From: Colimorpha sp034178965
GTDB taxonomy: Bacteria; Bacteroidota; Bacteroidia; Bacteroidales; P3
Direction of reading: 5' to 3'
DNA: 41,158 bases
NCBI GenBank assembly: GCA_034178965.1
Contig: JAXFQM010000152.1
Span: forward strand, 1-41,158
Made by a program: the position numbers and the translations under genes. Below are positions 1 through 8,061 of this stretch, piece after piece (position 1 is the stretch's first letter; each line of letters opens with the position of its first letter). Under the pieces are notes generated by a model. It was not told where the DNA came from. It ran no database searches and saw nothing but the letters and a program-made list of their open reading frames with translations.

Positions 1-546
1 CAGGGTGGCAGAAAACATCCCGAGCAGAAGACCATCCCCCTCAACACAAGGAACATTCTCTTCATTTCGGGCGGCGCTTTCGACGGCATAGAGCGCGTCA
101 TAGCAAGCCGCATGAAAAGCAACGTGATCGGCTACAAGGGAGTGGAAACGCGCGAAGAGATAGACCGCAACAACATGCTCCAATACGCCATGCCCATGGA
201 CCTCAAGAAGTTCGGCCTAATACCCGAACTGGTGGGCCGATTTCCCGTGCTGACGTACCTGCACCCGCTGGACCGCGACGCCCTGCGCCACATCCTCACC
301 GACCCCAAAAACGCCCTCACCAAGCAATACGAGGAACTGTTCAAGATGGACGGCATTACCTTGTTGTTCGACAAGAACGCGCTGGAGGCCATCGTGGACA
401 AAACCGTTGAACTGAACCTGGGCGCGCGCGGACTGCGGGGCATCATGGAAAAAGTGATGACGGACATTATGTTCGACCTGCCTTCCGCACCTAAAGACAA
501 ACCCATCAAGATAACCAAGAAAATGGTGGAGGAGAGACTAAAATGA
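1..546 (+). CDS. clpX: ClpX, ATP-dependent unfoldase of the ClpXP protease (C-terminal part; 5' end outside window)
   Basis: Frame 1 is open from the first base, so the gene is truncated by the window edge; 181 residues plus stop are present. Seen: the RKH pore-loop region (QGGRKHPEQ) at the very start, the FISGGAFDGIERVI stretch, an IGYKG loop where E. coli ClpX has the ClpP-docking IGF loop, the FGLIPELVGRFPV motif, and the sensor-2 GARGLR arginine motif. ClpX is a hexameric AAA+ ring that unfolds tagged proteins and feeds them to ClpP. The C-terminus stops shortly after the small AAA+ subdomain, as expected. The stop overlaps the queD start (ATGA). A clpP gene lies far away at 32761-33447; whether a second clpP lies upstream of this clpX cannot be seen. 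Confidence 0.97.
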   Translation, partial: QGGRKHPEQKTIPLNTRNILFISGGAFDGIERVIASRMKSNVIGYKGVETREEIDRNNMLQYAMPMDLKKFGLIPELVGRFPVLTYLHPLDRDALRHILTDPKNALTKQYEELFKMDGITLLFDKNALEAIVDKTVELNLGARGLRGIMEKVMTDIMFDLPSAPKDKPIKITKKMVEERLK

Positions 547-962
547 TATTGCGACTTACCAAGGAATTCAACTTTGAGATGGCCCACGCCCTAACGGGAT
601 ACGACGGCAAGTGCCGCAACCTGCACGGCCATTCCTATAGGCTGTTCGTCACTATAGAAGGCTCTCCCATAGCCGATGAGACGTCGCCAAAACAAGGCAT
701 GGTGATAGACTTCGGCGACTTGAAACACATAGTGAACGAGACCATCATGGAGCCTTTCGACCATGCCCTCGTGCTGTCGCAAAACTCGCCCTACAACAAG
801 GGCTTTGACACAAAAACCGTTCTCGTTCCCTTCCAACCCACCTGCGAAAACCTGCTCATACATTTTGCAGGTCTTTTGGCTGACAAAGTGCCAAAAGGGG
901 TAAAAATACACAGTCTCAAACTGTATGAAACAGCCACATCCTATGCGGTATTAATCCTCTAA
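543..962 (+). CDS. queD: QueD-like 6-carboxy-5,6,7,8-tetrahydropterin synthase / 6-pyruvoyl-tetrahydropterin synthase family
   Basis: 139 residues, the usual length of the family. Zinc ligands are visible as His15 (FEMAHAL) and His28/His30 (LHGHSY); the catalytic Cys24 sits in GKCRNLHGH, the Asp73-His74 pair in FDHALVL, and a C-terminal Glu129 in LKLYETATS fits the pterin-anchoring glutamate. In the queuosine/7-deazaguanine pathway QueD converts 7,8-dihydroneopterin triphosphate to carboxytetrahydropterin. The start codon overlaps the clpX stop by 4 nt (ATGA), suggesting translational coupling. No other queuosine gene (queC, queE, queF) is in the window, so a pterin role other than queuosine cannot be excluded. 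The gene converges with lptG, with only 23 bp between them and no obvious terminator. Confidence 0.9.
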   Translation: MILRLTKEFNFEMAHALTGYDGKCRNLHGHSYRLFVTIEGSPIADETSPKQGMVIDFGDLKHIVNETIMEPFDHALVLSQNSPYNKGFDTKTVLVPFQPTCENLLIHFAGLLADKVPKGVKIHSLKLYETATSYAVLIL

Positions 963-985
963 AGGCCTGCCGCCCAAGAGCACGG

Positions 986-2713
986 CTACCTTTCTGTGTC
1001 ATTCCCCTTCGTGGCCGGCGTGGTGCGCAGCGTGGGTTTGACCAATTTCAGCGCGTTCTTTGCCCTGCGCCGAGCCGAGCGGGAGAAGATGCCGCCTTCG
1101 GTGGCGGCGTAGAACGTCAGCAACATCCCTATGGGGAGCATGACAAACGTGGAGGTCCACATCCCAATGGGTCCGAGGGCGCCTTCGCGCACGCTCTTTT
1201 CCGCTATCATGCCTATCACGTAATACATCACAAAGAAGAAGACGCTGGCCACCAGCGGCAGCCCCAAGCCCCCTTTCCTTACGATGCTGCCAAACGGCGC
1301 CCCCACCAAAAAAAGCACCAAGCAAGCCAACGAAAGGGTATATTTCCGCTGCCATTCGATGTAGTGGCGGTTGATGTATTCGCTGTCGGCGTGTATCATG
1401 TCTTTATACATGCGGATTTCGTTTTGCGACGCTTTGAGGTTTTCCTTTGCCTTGCGCACCACCCTTTCCCTTTCTGGCTTGGACATTTGCGCCAGCACTT
1501 GCCGCGAGAACACCGGCACCTTGCTATAGTCCTTTGCCTGCTCCTTCTGCCGCATAGGGTCCAGCACCAAACCCTGGTTGGCAAACTGCGCGGTGCGTCT
1601 TCTTTTTCTCGCCAAGAACTCATTGGCTTTAGGCGCCGCTTCGCCATCTTGCATCTCCGCCTGCGGCACGTCGGTGCGTGCCTGCGCGTCGAAGTTCTGC
1701 GGTACACCGAGAGCTGCGTCGTTCATGATTTTCTTCAAGTCTCCTATCGCTGCAGTTTCCTTGCGCTCTTTCTGACTGGCCCTCGTTTCCTTGTTCATGT
1801 CCAGCATGGGCAGAGCGATGCGCGCGCACCGCATCCTGTCCGTCAAACTGGCGCGCTCGTCGTCGTAATGCACCTCACGCGTCCTTTCCAACTTGGCCAC
1901 ATTTTCTTTGAGTTGTTCAATATTCATCATTTGGTAACTGCCTTTGAAGAAATCGTCGCTGGTTTTGTCAAAGGCAAACGAGGAGAGGTCGAACGTCATC
2001 ACCTGTTTTTGGAACCTCATCTCTGTGAAAGGCCGCGTCATGTGCTTGTCTCCGTCAAGTTCCTCGTTGTAGGTGTTGCCATTGAATAGCGTGAAGATAA
2101 GGTAGCGTTCGTCGGGGCTCATGCGCATAATTCCGCTGTCGGCTACCACCACCGTGTTTTGCAAGTTGTGTTTGGTGTGGTCGTATATGATGATGTCGTG
2201 CAGGGTGCCGTTGTTGGGGTCCTTTTCGTTGGCGCGTATCACGTAGCCCTCTATCTCGCTGTAATATTCGCTGGGCTTGATGTTCAGCGCCGGTTTTTTC
2301 CGCGTCACGTCGAAGAGGGTCATCTTGTACTTCAGCATAGCCACCGGCAGCACGTCGTTGGAGAAGTAGTACGCCACACCCGTCAGCAGCAAAGTCACCA
2401 TGGCCAGTGGCATCATCACCCGCCTTATCGACACCCCTCCCGCCTTCATGGCCACCAACTCGTAGCGTTCGCCGAAGTTGCCCATGGTCATGATGCTGGC
2501 AAAAAGCACTGCTATGGGCAGCGCCATGGGCACGAAAGTGACGGCGGCGTAAAACATCAGTTCCGCCAACACGCCGAAAGGCAGTCCTTTGCCCACCATG
2601 TCATCGATATACTTCCACACGAACTGCATAAGCAGCACGAACTCCGCTATGGTGAATGTCAGCAACAGCGGTCCCAAAAAGGAGCGTAGTATCAGTCTAT
2701 CGAGTTTCTTCAT
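986..2713 (-). CDS. LptF/LptG (YjgP/YjgQ) family LPS-export permease
   Basis: 575 residues, much longer than the roughly 360 of enterobacterial LptF/LptG. The N-terminus (MKKLDRLILRSFLGP) and three predicted membrane helices at about 12-34, 50-76 and 98-118 are typical, including the FGERYELVAMKAGGVS segment that follows helix 2 and couples to the LptB ATPase in this family. Three more helices lie at about 455-540. The periplasmic part between them carries a charged insertion of about 200 residues (roughly 250-450, rich in Lys, Arg and Glu) that accounts for the extra length. Inferred role: inner-membrane half of the Lpt exporter that extracts LPS. It lies 39 bp downstream of rseP on the same strand, so the two are probably cotranscribed. 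Confidence 0.9.
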   Translation of the reverse strand: MKKLDRLILRSFLGPLLLTFTIAEFVLLMQFVWKYIDDMVGKGLPFGVLAELMFYAAVTFVPMALPIAVLFASIMTMGNFGERYELVAMKAGGVSIRRVMMPLAMVTLLLTGVAYYFSNDVLPVAMLKYKMTLFDVTRKKPALNIKPSEYYSEIEGYVIRANEKDPNNGTLHDIIIYDHTKHNLQNTVVVADSGIMRMSPDERYLIFTLFNGNTYNEELDGDKHMTRPFTEMRFQKQVMTFDLSSFAFDKTSDDFFKGSYQMMNIEQLKENVAKLERTREVHYDDERASLTDRMRCARIALPMLDMNKETRASQKERKETAAIGDLKKIMNDAALGVPQNFDAQARTDVPQAEMQDGEAAPKANEFLARKRRRTAQFANQGLVLDPMRQKEQAKDYSKVPVFSRQVLAQMSKPERERVVRKAKENLKASQNEIRMYKDMIHADSEYINRHYIEWQRKYTLSLACLVLFLVGAPFGSIVRKGGLGLPLVASVFFFVMYYVIGMIAEKSVREGALGPIGMWTSTFVMLPIGMLLTFYAATEGGIFSRSARRRAKNALKLVKPTLRTTPATKGNDTER

Positions 2714-2752
2714 GGCGAAGGGAGATAGGGGGTCGTAGCGCCGCGCTATGCG

Positions 2753-4246
2753 TTAAAACATGTTTTTCAGCCAGCGCAGCAAGTCGTTACCGTTCGCCAC
2801 CACCAGCAGCAGAAGCAGCAGAAGCATGCCTACCGTTTGCGCCACCTCCAGAAACCGGTCTTTGGGCTTGCGCCGCGTAACCATTTCCCATAAGGTAAAG
2901 AGGATGTGGCCGCCGTCCAGCCCTGGTATGGGGATGATATTCATGAATGCCAGTATGATGCCGAGGAATGCCGTAATGTTCCAAAACCGATACCAGTCCC
3001 AAGTGCTTGGGAACATGCTGCCCAGCGTGCCAAAGCCTCCCAGGTTCTGGGCTCCACCCTTCACGAAGAGCAACTTTAGGCTGCTCACATAGGTGCCCAG
3101 TGTTTCCCAGCCGTAGCTTATGCCTGCAGGAATGGCTTGGAAGAAAGTGTAGTCTGAGTGTCTCACCTTGAACACCTCGGTGGGTTGGCGCAGAAAAATG
3201 CCCAACTTGCCGTCGTTGCCCAGTTGCACGTCGGCATATTGCAGTCTCATCGTCCCGTTGGTGGCATGCCTAAAGAAGCCCACCTTCACCGTCTCGCCTT
3301 TGTGTAACTGCAGCTGGTCGGTAATGTCGGAGAAAGAAACGGCGTGTGCACCAGCTATGCTCACCACACTGTCGCCCGTCTCCATTCCCGCCCTTTGCGC
3401 CGGGCTGCCCGCCACGAAGTCGCTCACCACCATGGGCATGCGTACTGCCATCAGTTGCTGTGGCTGCTCCTTCAACAACTTGGTTCTAAAGTCTTTGCCA
3501 AGTAATATCCTCACCATGGCCACACTATCCCTGCCAGTGGCGCTGTCCAATAGATAAGTACGGCGCACCACCAGTTCCGAAGGGTTGTCCATCAGAAGCG
3601 TCTCGTTCAGCACGGACAAGTCGTTCATCTCCTGTCCGTCCACACTGTAGATGACGTCTCCGTTTTGTAGCCCGTTTTCCAGTAGCAGTTGGTGATATTC
3701 ATAGCCTAACGTGGCGTTGCGAAGTGGCAGTTCGTCTTTGCCCCAATGGGCGAAGATGCAGGAATAGATAAGCAGCGCGCTAACGAAATTCACCAAAACG
3801 CCTCCGCTGATGATGAGCAGCCTTTGCCACGGCCTCTTGCTGCGATACTCCCACGGTTGAGGCTCTCCGGACAAACTCTTGGCGCTTTTTGTCTCGTCTA
3901 TCATGCCGGCTATGTCACAATAGCCTCCCAGCGGCACCCATCCTATGCCCCACAAGGTACGGTCGGGTTCTTTCAACTCCCATTGCTCTTTGGGTTTGTT
4001 GGGGTCTTGGACATACCAGTCATCGGGCGTTTCGCTGTTGAAGAGCAGGAAGTGCCATTTGCCATCGAACTTTTTGGCTTTCAATATGGAGAAGCCCCAG
4101 TTGAAGAATAGATAGAAGCGGCGCACTCGCGTGCCGAACAGTTTGGCAAATCCCAAGTGGCCCAATTCGTGTGTGATTACCAGCAGCGAAAGGCTGAGAA
4201 GCAAAGCAATGATTTTCAATGTCGCAATCTTTTGATAGTGAAACAA
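2753..4246 (-). CDS. rseP: RseP-like site-2 intramembrane zinc metalloprotease (M50)
   Basis: 497 residues, somewhat longer than the usual 440-460. The zinc-binding HELGH motif is at 26-30 in the first membrane helix, and the third-ligand motif PGLDGGH is in the third helix near residue 440. Two PDZ-like segments lie between (around LQNGDVIYSVDG and around AGSPAQRAGMETGD). The segment RTLWGIGWVPLGGYCDIAGM fits the membrane-associated GxG beta-loop. Role in the family: cleavage of membrane-embedded substrates such as anti-sigma factors or remnant signal peptides. The gene stands in front of lptG on the minus strand. A TAnnTTTG -7 box (4395-4402, minus) lies about 150 bp upstream. In many Bacteroidales rseP follows dxr; no dxr is present here. 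Confidence 0.93.
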   Translation of the reverse strand: MFHYQKIATLKIIALLLSLSLLVITHELGHLGFAKLFGTRVRRFYLFFNWGFSILKAKKFDGKWHFLLFNSETPDDWYVQDPNKPKEQWELKEPDRTLWGIGWVPLGGYCDIAGMIDETKSAKSLSGEPQPWEYRSKRPWQRLLIISGGVLVNFVSALLIYSCIFAHWGKDELPLRNATLGYEYHQLLLENGLQNGDVIYSVDGQEMNDLSVLNETLLMDNPSELVVRRTYLLDSATGRDSVAMVRILLGKDFRTKLLKEQPQQLMAVRMPMVVSDFVAGSPAQRAGMETGDSVVSIAGAHAVSFSDITDQLQLHKGETVKVGFFRHATNGTMRLQYADVQLGNDGKLGIFLRQPTEVFKVRHSDYTFFQAIPAGISYGWETLGTYVSSLKLLFVKGGAQNLGGFGTLGSMFPSTWDWYRFWNITAFLGIILAFMNIIPIPGLDGGHILFTLWEMVTRRKPKDRFLEVAQTVGMLLLLLLLVVANGNDLLRWLKNMF

Positions 4247-4394
4247 TAAATCTGTTAATTATATTAAAACTCAAAAAAGCGATATTTATTGCGCTCTCTT
4301 GAAAATTTTCGAGGCTCCTTTTTGCGTCGGACAAGCACGCTATAGGTTGAAAGCAACTGCTTTGCACTGCACAACGTCTTTCTGCACGACCATG

Positions 4395-4402
4395 CAAATA
4401 TA
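4395..4402 (-). promoter_or_regulatory. Bacteroidota-type -7 box (TATATTTG) upstream of rseP
   Basis: On the minus strand the sequence reads TATATTTG, a match to the TAnnTTTG box recognised by the Bacteroidota primary sigma factor. It is about 150 nt upstream of the rseP start. No clear TTG -33 box is found at the expected distance, so the call rests on the -7 match and position only. Confidence 0.5.
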
Positions 4403-4639
4403 CGAAATCTTATTGACGTGCAGGAAACTATTAACCTTTTTGAAAGAAAGGTCTCAAGGTTTGACAGTCTGCTCTCTTTGCTACAAGGAGACAAAAGAGT
4501 GAGAAAAATATTATAAACATCATGTTACAAGATATTTAAACTCATCCTACCGTTTTTTCGCCATATTGGCCGCGTTGAGGGTTTGAGGTATTCCCTAATT
4601 AATCGATTGCCTATCATGGGGATAAACAAATGTAAGCAA

Positions 4640-4725
4640 CCATCAACTACCCGTTAATTACCCATCATGTATCGATAAATTATGGGTACTTAATGGGTAG
4701 TTGATGGGTAGTTAATGGGTAATTG
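4640..4725. repeat. 11-bp tandem repeat with inverted copy (hairpin-forming)
   Basis: Right side: four consecutive 11-bp units of the form ATGGGTAnTTr at 4682-4725 (ATGGGTACTTA, ATGGGTAGTTG, ATGGGTAGTTA, ATGGGTAATTG). Left side: 4640-4665 is the reverse complement of 4682-4707 with 24 of 26 positions matching, so the whole can fold into a long stem with a 16-nt loop. It lies in the divergent gap between rseP and the DUF4837 gene. Function unknown. Confidence 0.85.
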
Positions 4726-4888
4726 ATAGTTTCTTTCCTTGTTATCAGTGGTATTGTTCATGCTTTTTCTGCCTAACAACCCTGTTAAGCCATCTCGCTA
4801 CCGGAAAAATGTTTTGCCACTACTGCACGGCAAACGCAAGGAGATTTCTTCACTGCACGGCTACCAATGGTTCGGCACAACATTTTTC

Positions 4889-4919
4889 TTGGCCATGAAT
4901 ATTTTTTTTCGTAACTTTG
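4889..4919 (+). promoter_or_regulatory. Bacteroidota-type promoter for the DUF4837 lipoprotein gene
   Basis: A TTG at 4889-4891 and a TAACTTTG (TAnnTTTG) at 4912-4919 are separated by 20 nt, the spacing expected of the Bacteroidota -33/-7 promoter. The coding start at 4979 lies about 60 nt downstream. This is the only promoter in the window where both boxes match. Confidence 0.75.
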
Positions 4920-4978
4920 CAAGTTGGCATTGCCATAAGTTTATGGCAGCAAATATCTGAAACAAAAACATTTAGCAC

Positions 4979-6010
4979 ATGAAAATAGAGACAACGTCAA
5001 GGAGCATATTGCGTAGCGGGGTGTTGTGCGTGGTGACGGCAAGCCTGCTATCGCTGTCATCCTGCAAAGACCAAACCACGCAAGCCTTGCTAAAGAACGG
5101 CAGTGCGGGGAAGACGCTGGAATTGATGCTGGTGGCAGACCGCAACGTATATGCCAGCAGCACCAAGGTGCTCATTGACAGCCTCTTCACCCTCCCACAG
5201 GACGGATTGAACCAGCCCGAACCCCTCTTCGACCTGGTGAATATTCCCAAAAGCAGTTATGAAAGCACCGAGATGTTCCGCAAACACCGCAACGTGGTCA
5301 TCTGCGACATCAACCCCGAAAACTCCAACAAAGTATATAAGCACACCGACTTGGTGGCCGAGCCGCAAATCGTGTACGACTTCGCTGCCAAGGATAGGGC
5401 GGCGCTGGATTCGCTCCTGAGGAAATACTATCCCCTGCTGCTGGAAGACTTGTACCGCACCGAGTACCGCCGTATCAAGCGCATCTATTCCAAAGATTTC
5501 AACGCCCACGCCATGTCCTTCGTGCGCAAAACCTACGGCTTCGATCTCACCGTGCCGGCAGAATATGAGATAGCCCCGCCCGCCACGAAAGATTTTGCCT
5601 GGATACGCAAGGAGACCAAGGACTACAGTCAAGATGTCTTGATATACGTGGAGCCCTACCTCAACGAGAACCAGTTCGACGAGGAAGTGATCTTGCGACA
5701 TATGGATACTATGTTGCGTCGCCATGTGCCAGGCCCGGCCGATGGCAGTTACATAGGCTCAGACCACCGCCTGCCCTTCTTTACCAAAAGCACACAGGTG
5801 GACGGGCAGTACGCCACGCAAGTGCGCGGCGTATACCGCTGTTTTGGCGATTTTTACAGCGGCCCGTTCGTTACCTACGCCGTACTCTCGCCCGACAAAA
5901 AAAACGTGGTGCTTCTCATGGCATTCATCTACTCGCCGCGCAAGGACAAGCGCGACCTGCTGATGCAGGTAGACGGTATAGCGCGCACGCTGGATTTCCC
6001 AAATAATTGA
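4979..6010 (+). CDS. DUF4837 family lipoprotein
   Basis: 343 residues with an N-terminal signal peptide ending in the lipobox LSSC (Cys29), so it is predicted to be lipid-anchored. The body matches my recollection of DUF4837, a Bacteroidota family of unknown function of about this length: a segment starting GKTLELMLVADRN followed by DVLIYVEPY and a C-terminal YSPRKDKRD region. It has its own strong promoter and begins a plus-strand run of envelope genes (PorG-like, uppS, bamA, skp), which suggests a periplasmic or outer-membrane role, but the family has no established function known to me. The gap to the next gene is 125 bp. Confidence 0.82.
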   Translation: MKIETTSRSILRSGVLCVVTASLLSLSSCKDQTTQALLKNGSAGKTLELMLVADRNVYASSTKVLIDSLFTLPQDGLNQPEPLFDLVNIPKSSYESTEMFRKHRNVVICDINPENSNKVYKHTDLVAEPQIVYDFAAKDRAALDSLLRKYYPLLLEDLYRTEYRRIKRIYSKDFNAHAMSFVRKTYGFDLTVPAEYEIAPPATKDFAWIRKETKDYSQDVLIYVEPYLNENQFDEEVILRHMDTMLRRHVPGPADGSYIGSDHRLPFFTKSTQVDGQYATQVRGVYRCFGDFYSGPFVTYAVLSPDKKNVVLLMAFIYSPRKDKRDLLMQVDGIARTLDFPNN

Positions 6011-6135
6011 ACTGGTGGTGATCGCAACTTAGCCAATCCTGACGCTCGCCGCCCTCTTTACGGCCCGTCTGCCTTTCGCCCATTCCGCACAACTTCGCTA
6101 CATCACTACTTCGTATTGAACCCAACAATAAAAAA

Positions 6136-6978
6136 GTGAGACGCCTGATAACAATAGCAATGGCTTGCACGCTGGCATTCACGGCTCAAGCCCAAATCGC
6201 CCTGCGCAACATGGAACTGGGCTTGAACAGCGGCGGCATGAACTACATAGGCGACTTGAACAACCAAAGCATGCTGAGCACCGTGCATTGGGCCGCCGGC
6301 ACCTTCTTCCGCATCAACTGGAACGACCGGTGGGCGCTGACGATAGGCGCCAGTATGGGACAAGTGGAAGGAGGAAACCCCGACTGCATGGCTTGGCGCA
6401 ACCTTAGTTTCCAATCCCCAATAACGGAAGCATACCTGCGCGCCGAATTCAACTTTTGGCCCTTTGGGCTGGGGGGAATGCAGTTCAAATGGACACCCTT
6501 CGTTTTTGGCGGAATAGGGGCGTTCCACTTCAACCCCAAGGCCCAACTGGAAAACCCCGCCACGCAAAAAATGGAATGGCATGAGTTGCAGCCACTGCAC
6601 ACTGAAGGACAAGGGATGGAGCAATATCCCACCCACAAGCCCTACGACTTGCTACAAATGAGCATGCCTTTTGGGCTGGGCGTGAAATGGATGCCTGCAA
6701 AGACACTGACAGTGGCAGCGGAATATGGGTTTCGCAAGAGCTGGACAGATTATTTGGACGACGTAAGCACCACTTATGTGGACAATGACTTGCTGCGGCA
6801 GCGCTATGGCGATGTGGCAGCCGACTTGGCAGACCGCAGCGCAACGAGGAACAATGCCGGGATTAAACGCGGCGATGACTCGCTGGACGACTGGTACGCC
6901 TATTTCCACGTAAGCATTAGTGTAAGTTTCGACCTCCTGTTCGGCTGGATGAAAAAAAAGAACTGCGACATCAAATAA
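6136..6978 (+). CDS. DUF6089 / PorG-like outer-membrane beta-barrel protein
   Basis: 280 residues with a short signal peptide (cleavage near AQAQ) and alternating beta-strand patterns ending in an amphipathic strand, as in an 8-strand outer-membrane barrel. The N-terminal ELGLNSGGMNYIGDLN stretch fits DUF6089. The start codon is GTG at 6136; no upstream ATG is available in frame. In Porphyromonas gingivalis the protein directly before uppS-bamA-ompH-ompH is PorG, a type IX secretion component; the identical neighbourhood here supports orthology, though this is inference from gene order. A C-terminal tail of charged residues (MKKKNCDIK) is unusual for a barrel end. Alternative: a DUF6089 barrel not involved in secretion. 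Confidence 0.75.
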   Translation: MRRLITIAMACTLAFTAQAQIALRNMELGLNSGGMNYIGDLNNQSMLSTVHWAAGTFFRINWNDRWALTIGASMGQVEGGNPDCMAWRNLSFQSPITEAYLRAEFNFWPFGLGGMQFKWTPFVFGGIGAFHFNPKAQLENPATQKMEWHELQPLHTEGQGMEQYPTHKPYDLLQMSMPFGLGVKWMPAKTLTVAAEYGFRKSWTDYLDDVSTTYVDNDLLRQRYGDVAADLADRSATRNNAGIKRGDDSLDDWYAYFHVSISVSFDLLFGWMKKKNCDIK

Positions 6979-7176
6979 CCTAAATAATAGGCAGCCAATA
7001 ATTATTCATAATATTGTTGACGAATAAAATAAATAGAATTTCCACGTTAAGATTAAGATAATAAACAATAAATCAAAAACTGACAAGACGGCCAAAGGTA
7101 GGCTCTCCATCGCACTCCCACTCTCAATTTTCTCGAACTCCGGAACCCATCCATCAAACATGATAAAGACAAAGCC

Positions 7177-7929
7177 ATGAAAACCTTACAAGACATCGAT
7201 CCCGACCGAGTGCCGCGTCATGTGGCCGTCATCATGGACGGCAACGGCCGCTGGGCCAAGCAAAAGGCGCAACGCCGTCTCTATGGCCACCAGCATGCCA
7301 TCGAGGCCGTGAGGCAAACCGTGGAGGCCGCGGCAGAAATGAACGTGCAACACCTCACGCTCTATTCTTTCAGCACTGAAAACTGGAACAGACCGAAAGA
7401 GGAGGTGGAAGGACTGATGAATCTCTTCGTGAAAGCGGTGCAGGAAGAGACGCCACTGCTGATGAAAAACAACGTGAGACTGCAGGCCATTGGCGACATT
7501 GGCCGCATGCCCAAAAAATCGCTTGACAACCTGCACAAATGCATCGACGACACCAGCCACAACACGGGCCTCACGCTCATACTGGCCCTCAGTTACAGCA
7601 GCCGTTGGGAAATGGCCGAGGCGCTGAAAGCCATAGTGCGCGACGGCAAGAACGGTCTGCTGAAAGAAGAAGAGGTGAACGAAGAAACACTGCGCCACTA
7701 CTTGGGCACCAAAGACATCCCCGACCCCGACCTGCTCATACGCACTGGCGGCGAGTTGCGCGTGTCCAACTTCCTACTGTGGCAGATGGCTTACACGGAG
7801 TTCTATTTTACCGACCTCCTTTGGCCCGACTTCCGTAAACCACATTTCTATGAAGCCGTGTGCGAATACCAAGGCCGCCAAAGGCGTTTTGGCAAGACCG
7901 GCGACCAGGTGGAGAAAAACAAGGCTTGA
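7177..7929 (+). CDS. uppS: Isoprenyl transferase (undecaprenyl diphosphate synthase, cis-prenyltransferase)
   Basis: 250 residues, normal length. The family signatures are complete: the catalytic HVAVIMDGNGRWA (Asp21), SFSTENWNRP, and the C-terminal PDPDLLIRTGGELRVSNFLLW and LWPDF blocks. The enzyme condenses isopentenyl diphosphate units onto farnesyl diphosphate to make the C55 lipid carrier used for peptidoglycan and polysaccharide export. It sits before bamA, a conserved Bacteroidota arrangement. The 198-bp gap upstream is AT-rich with no clear terminator. Start: the ATG at 7177 gives the usual short N-terminal lead before HVAVIMDG. Confidence 0.97.
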   Translation: MKTLQDIDPDRVPRHVAVIMDGNGRWAKQKAQRRLYGHQHAIEAVRQTVEAAAEMNVQHLTLYSFSTENWNRPKEEVEGLMNLFVKAVQEETPLLMKNNVRLQAIGDIGRMPKKSLDNLHKCIDDTSHNTGLTLILALSYSSRWEMAEALKAIVRDGKNGLLKEEEVNEETLRHYLGTKDIPDPDLLIRTGGELRVSNFLLWQMAYTEFYFTDLLWPDFRKPHFYEAVCEYQGRQRRFGKTGDQVEKNKA

Positions 7930-8016
7930 GACAAAAAGGAGACCTGTCCTGCAAAAAACTTTTTTGACGACACACAATAAAAAGATTCTTTTTGAGTTTT
8001 ATATTCTATAAACCAT

Positions 8017-8038
8017 ATGTGCGCGCATAAGCGCACAT
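8017..8038. other. Small hairpin in the bamA leader
   Basis: Arms ATGTGCGC and GCGCACAT (8 bp, perfect) with a 6-nt loop GCATAA, 24 nt before the bamA start codon. It is not followed by a T-run on either strand, so it is not an obvious terminator; it could affect bamA translation or stability. Confidence 0.55.
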
Positions 8039-8061
8039 CGCTACACTGAATTAAGTAAAGA

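Larger units (their letters stand above)
4247..4978. other. 732-bp divergent intergenic region (rseP / DUF4837 gene)
   Basis: No ORF here resembles a known protein; the longest ones (for example 4739-4960 plus) have no homologous feel and lie on AT-rich sequence. The region holds a minus-strand promoter box for rseP, an inverted and tandem repeat at 4640-4725, and a good plus-strand promoter at 4889-4919. No tRNA or known RNA was recognised. Confidence 0.6.

Noticed and set aside
8017..8038. Hairpin before bamA as a uppS terminator
   Set aside because: No T-run on either strand and it sits within 24 nt of the bamA start.
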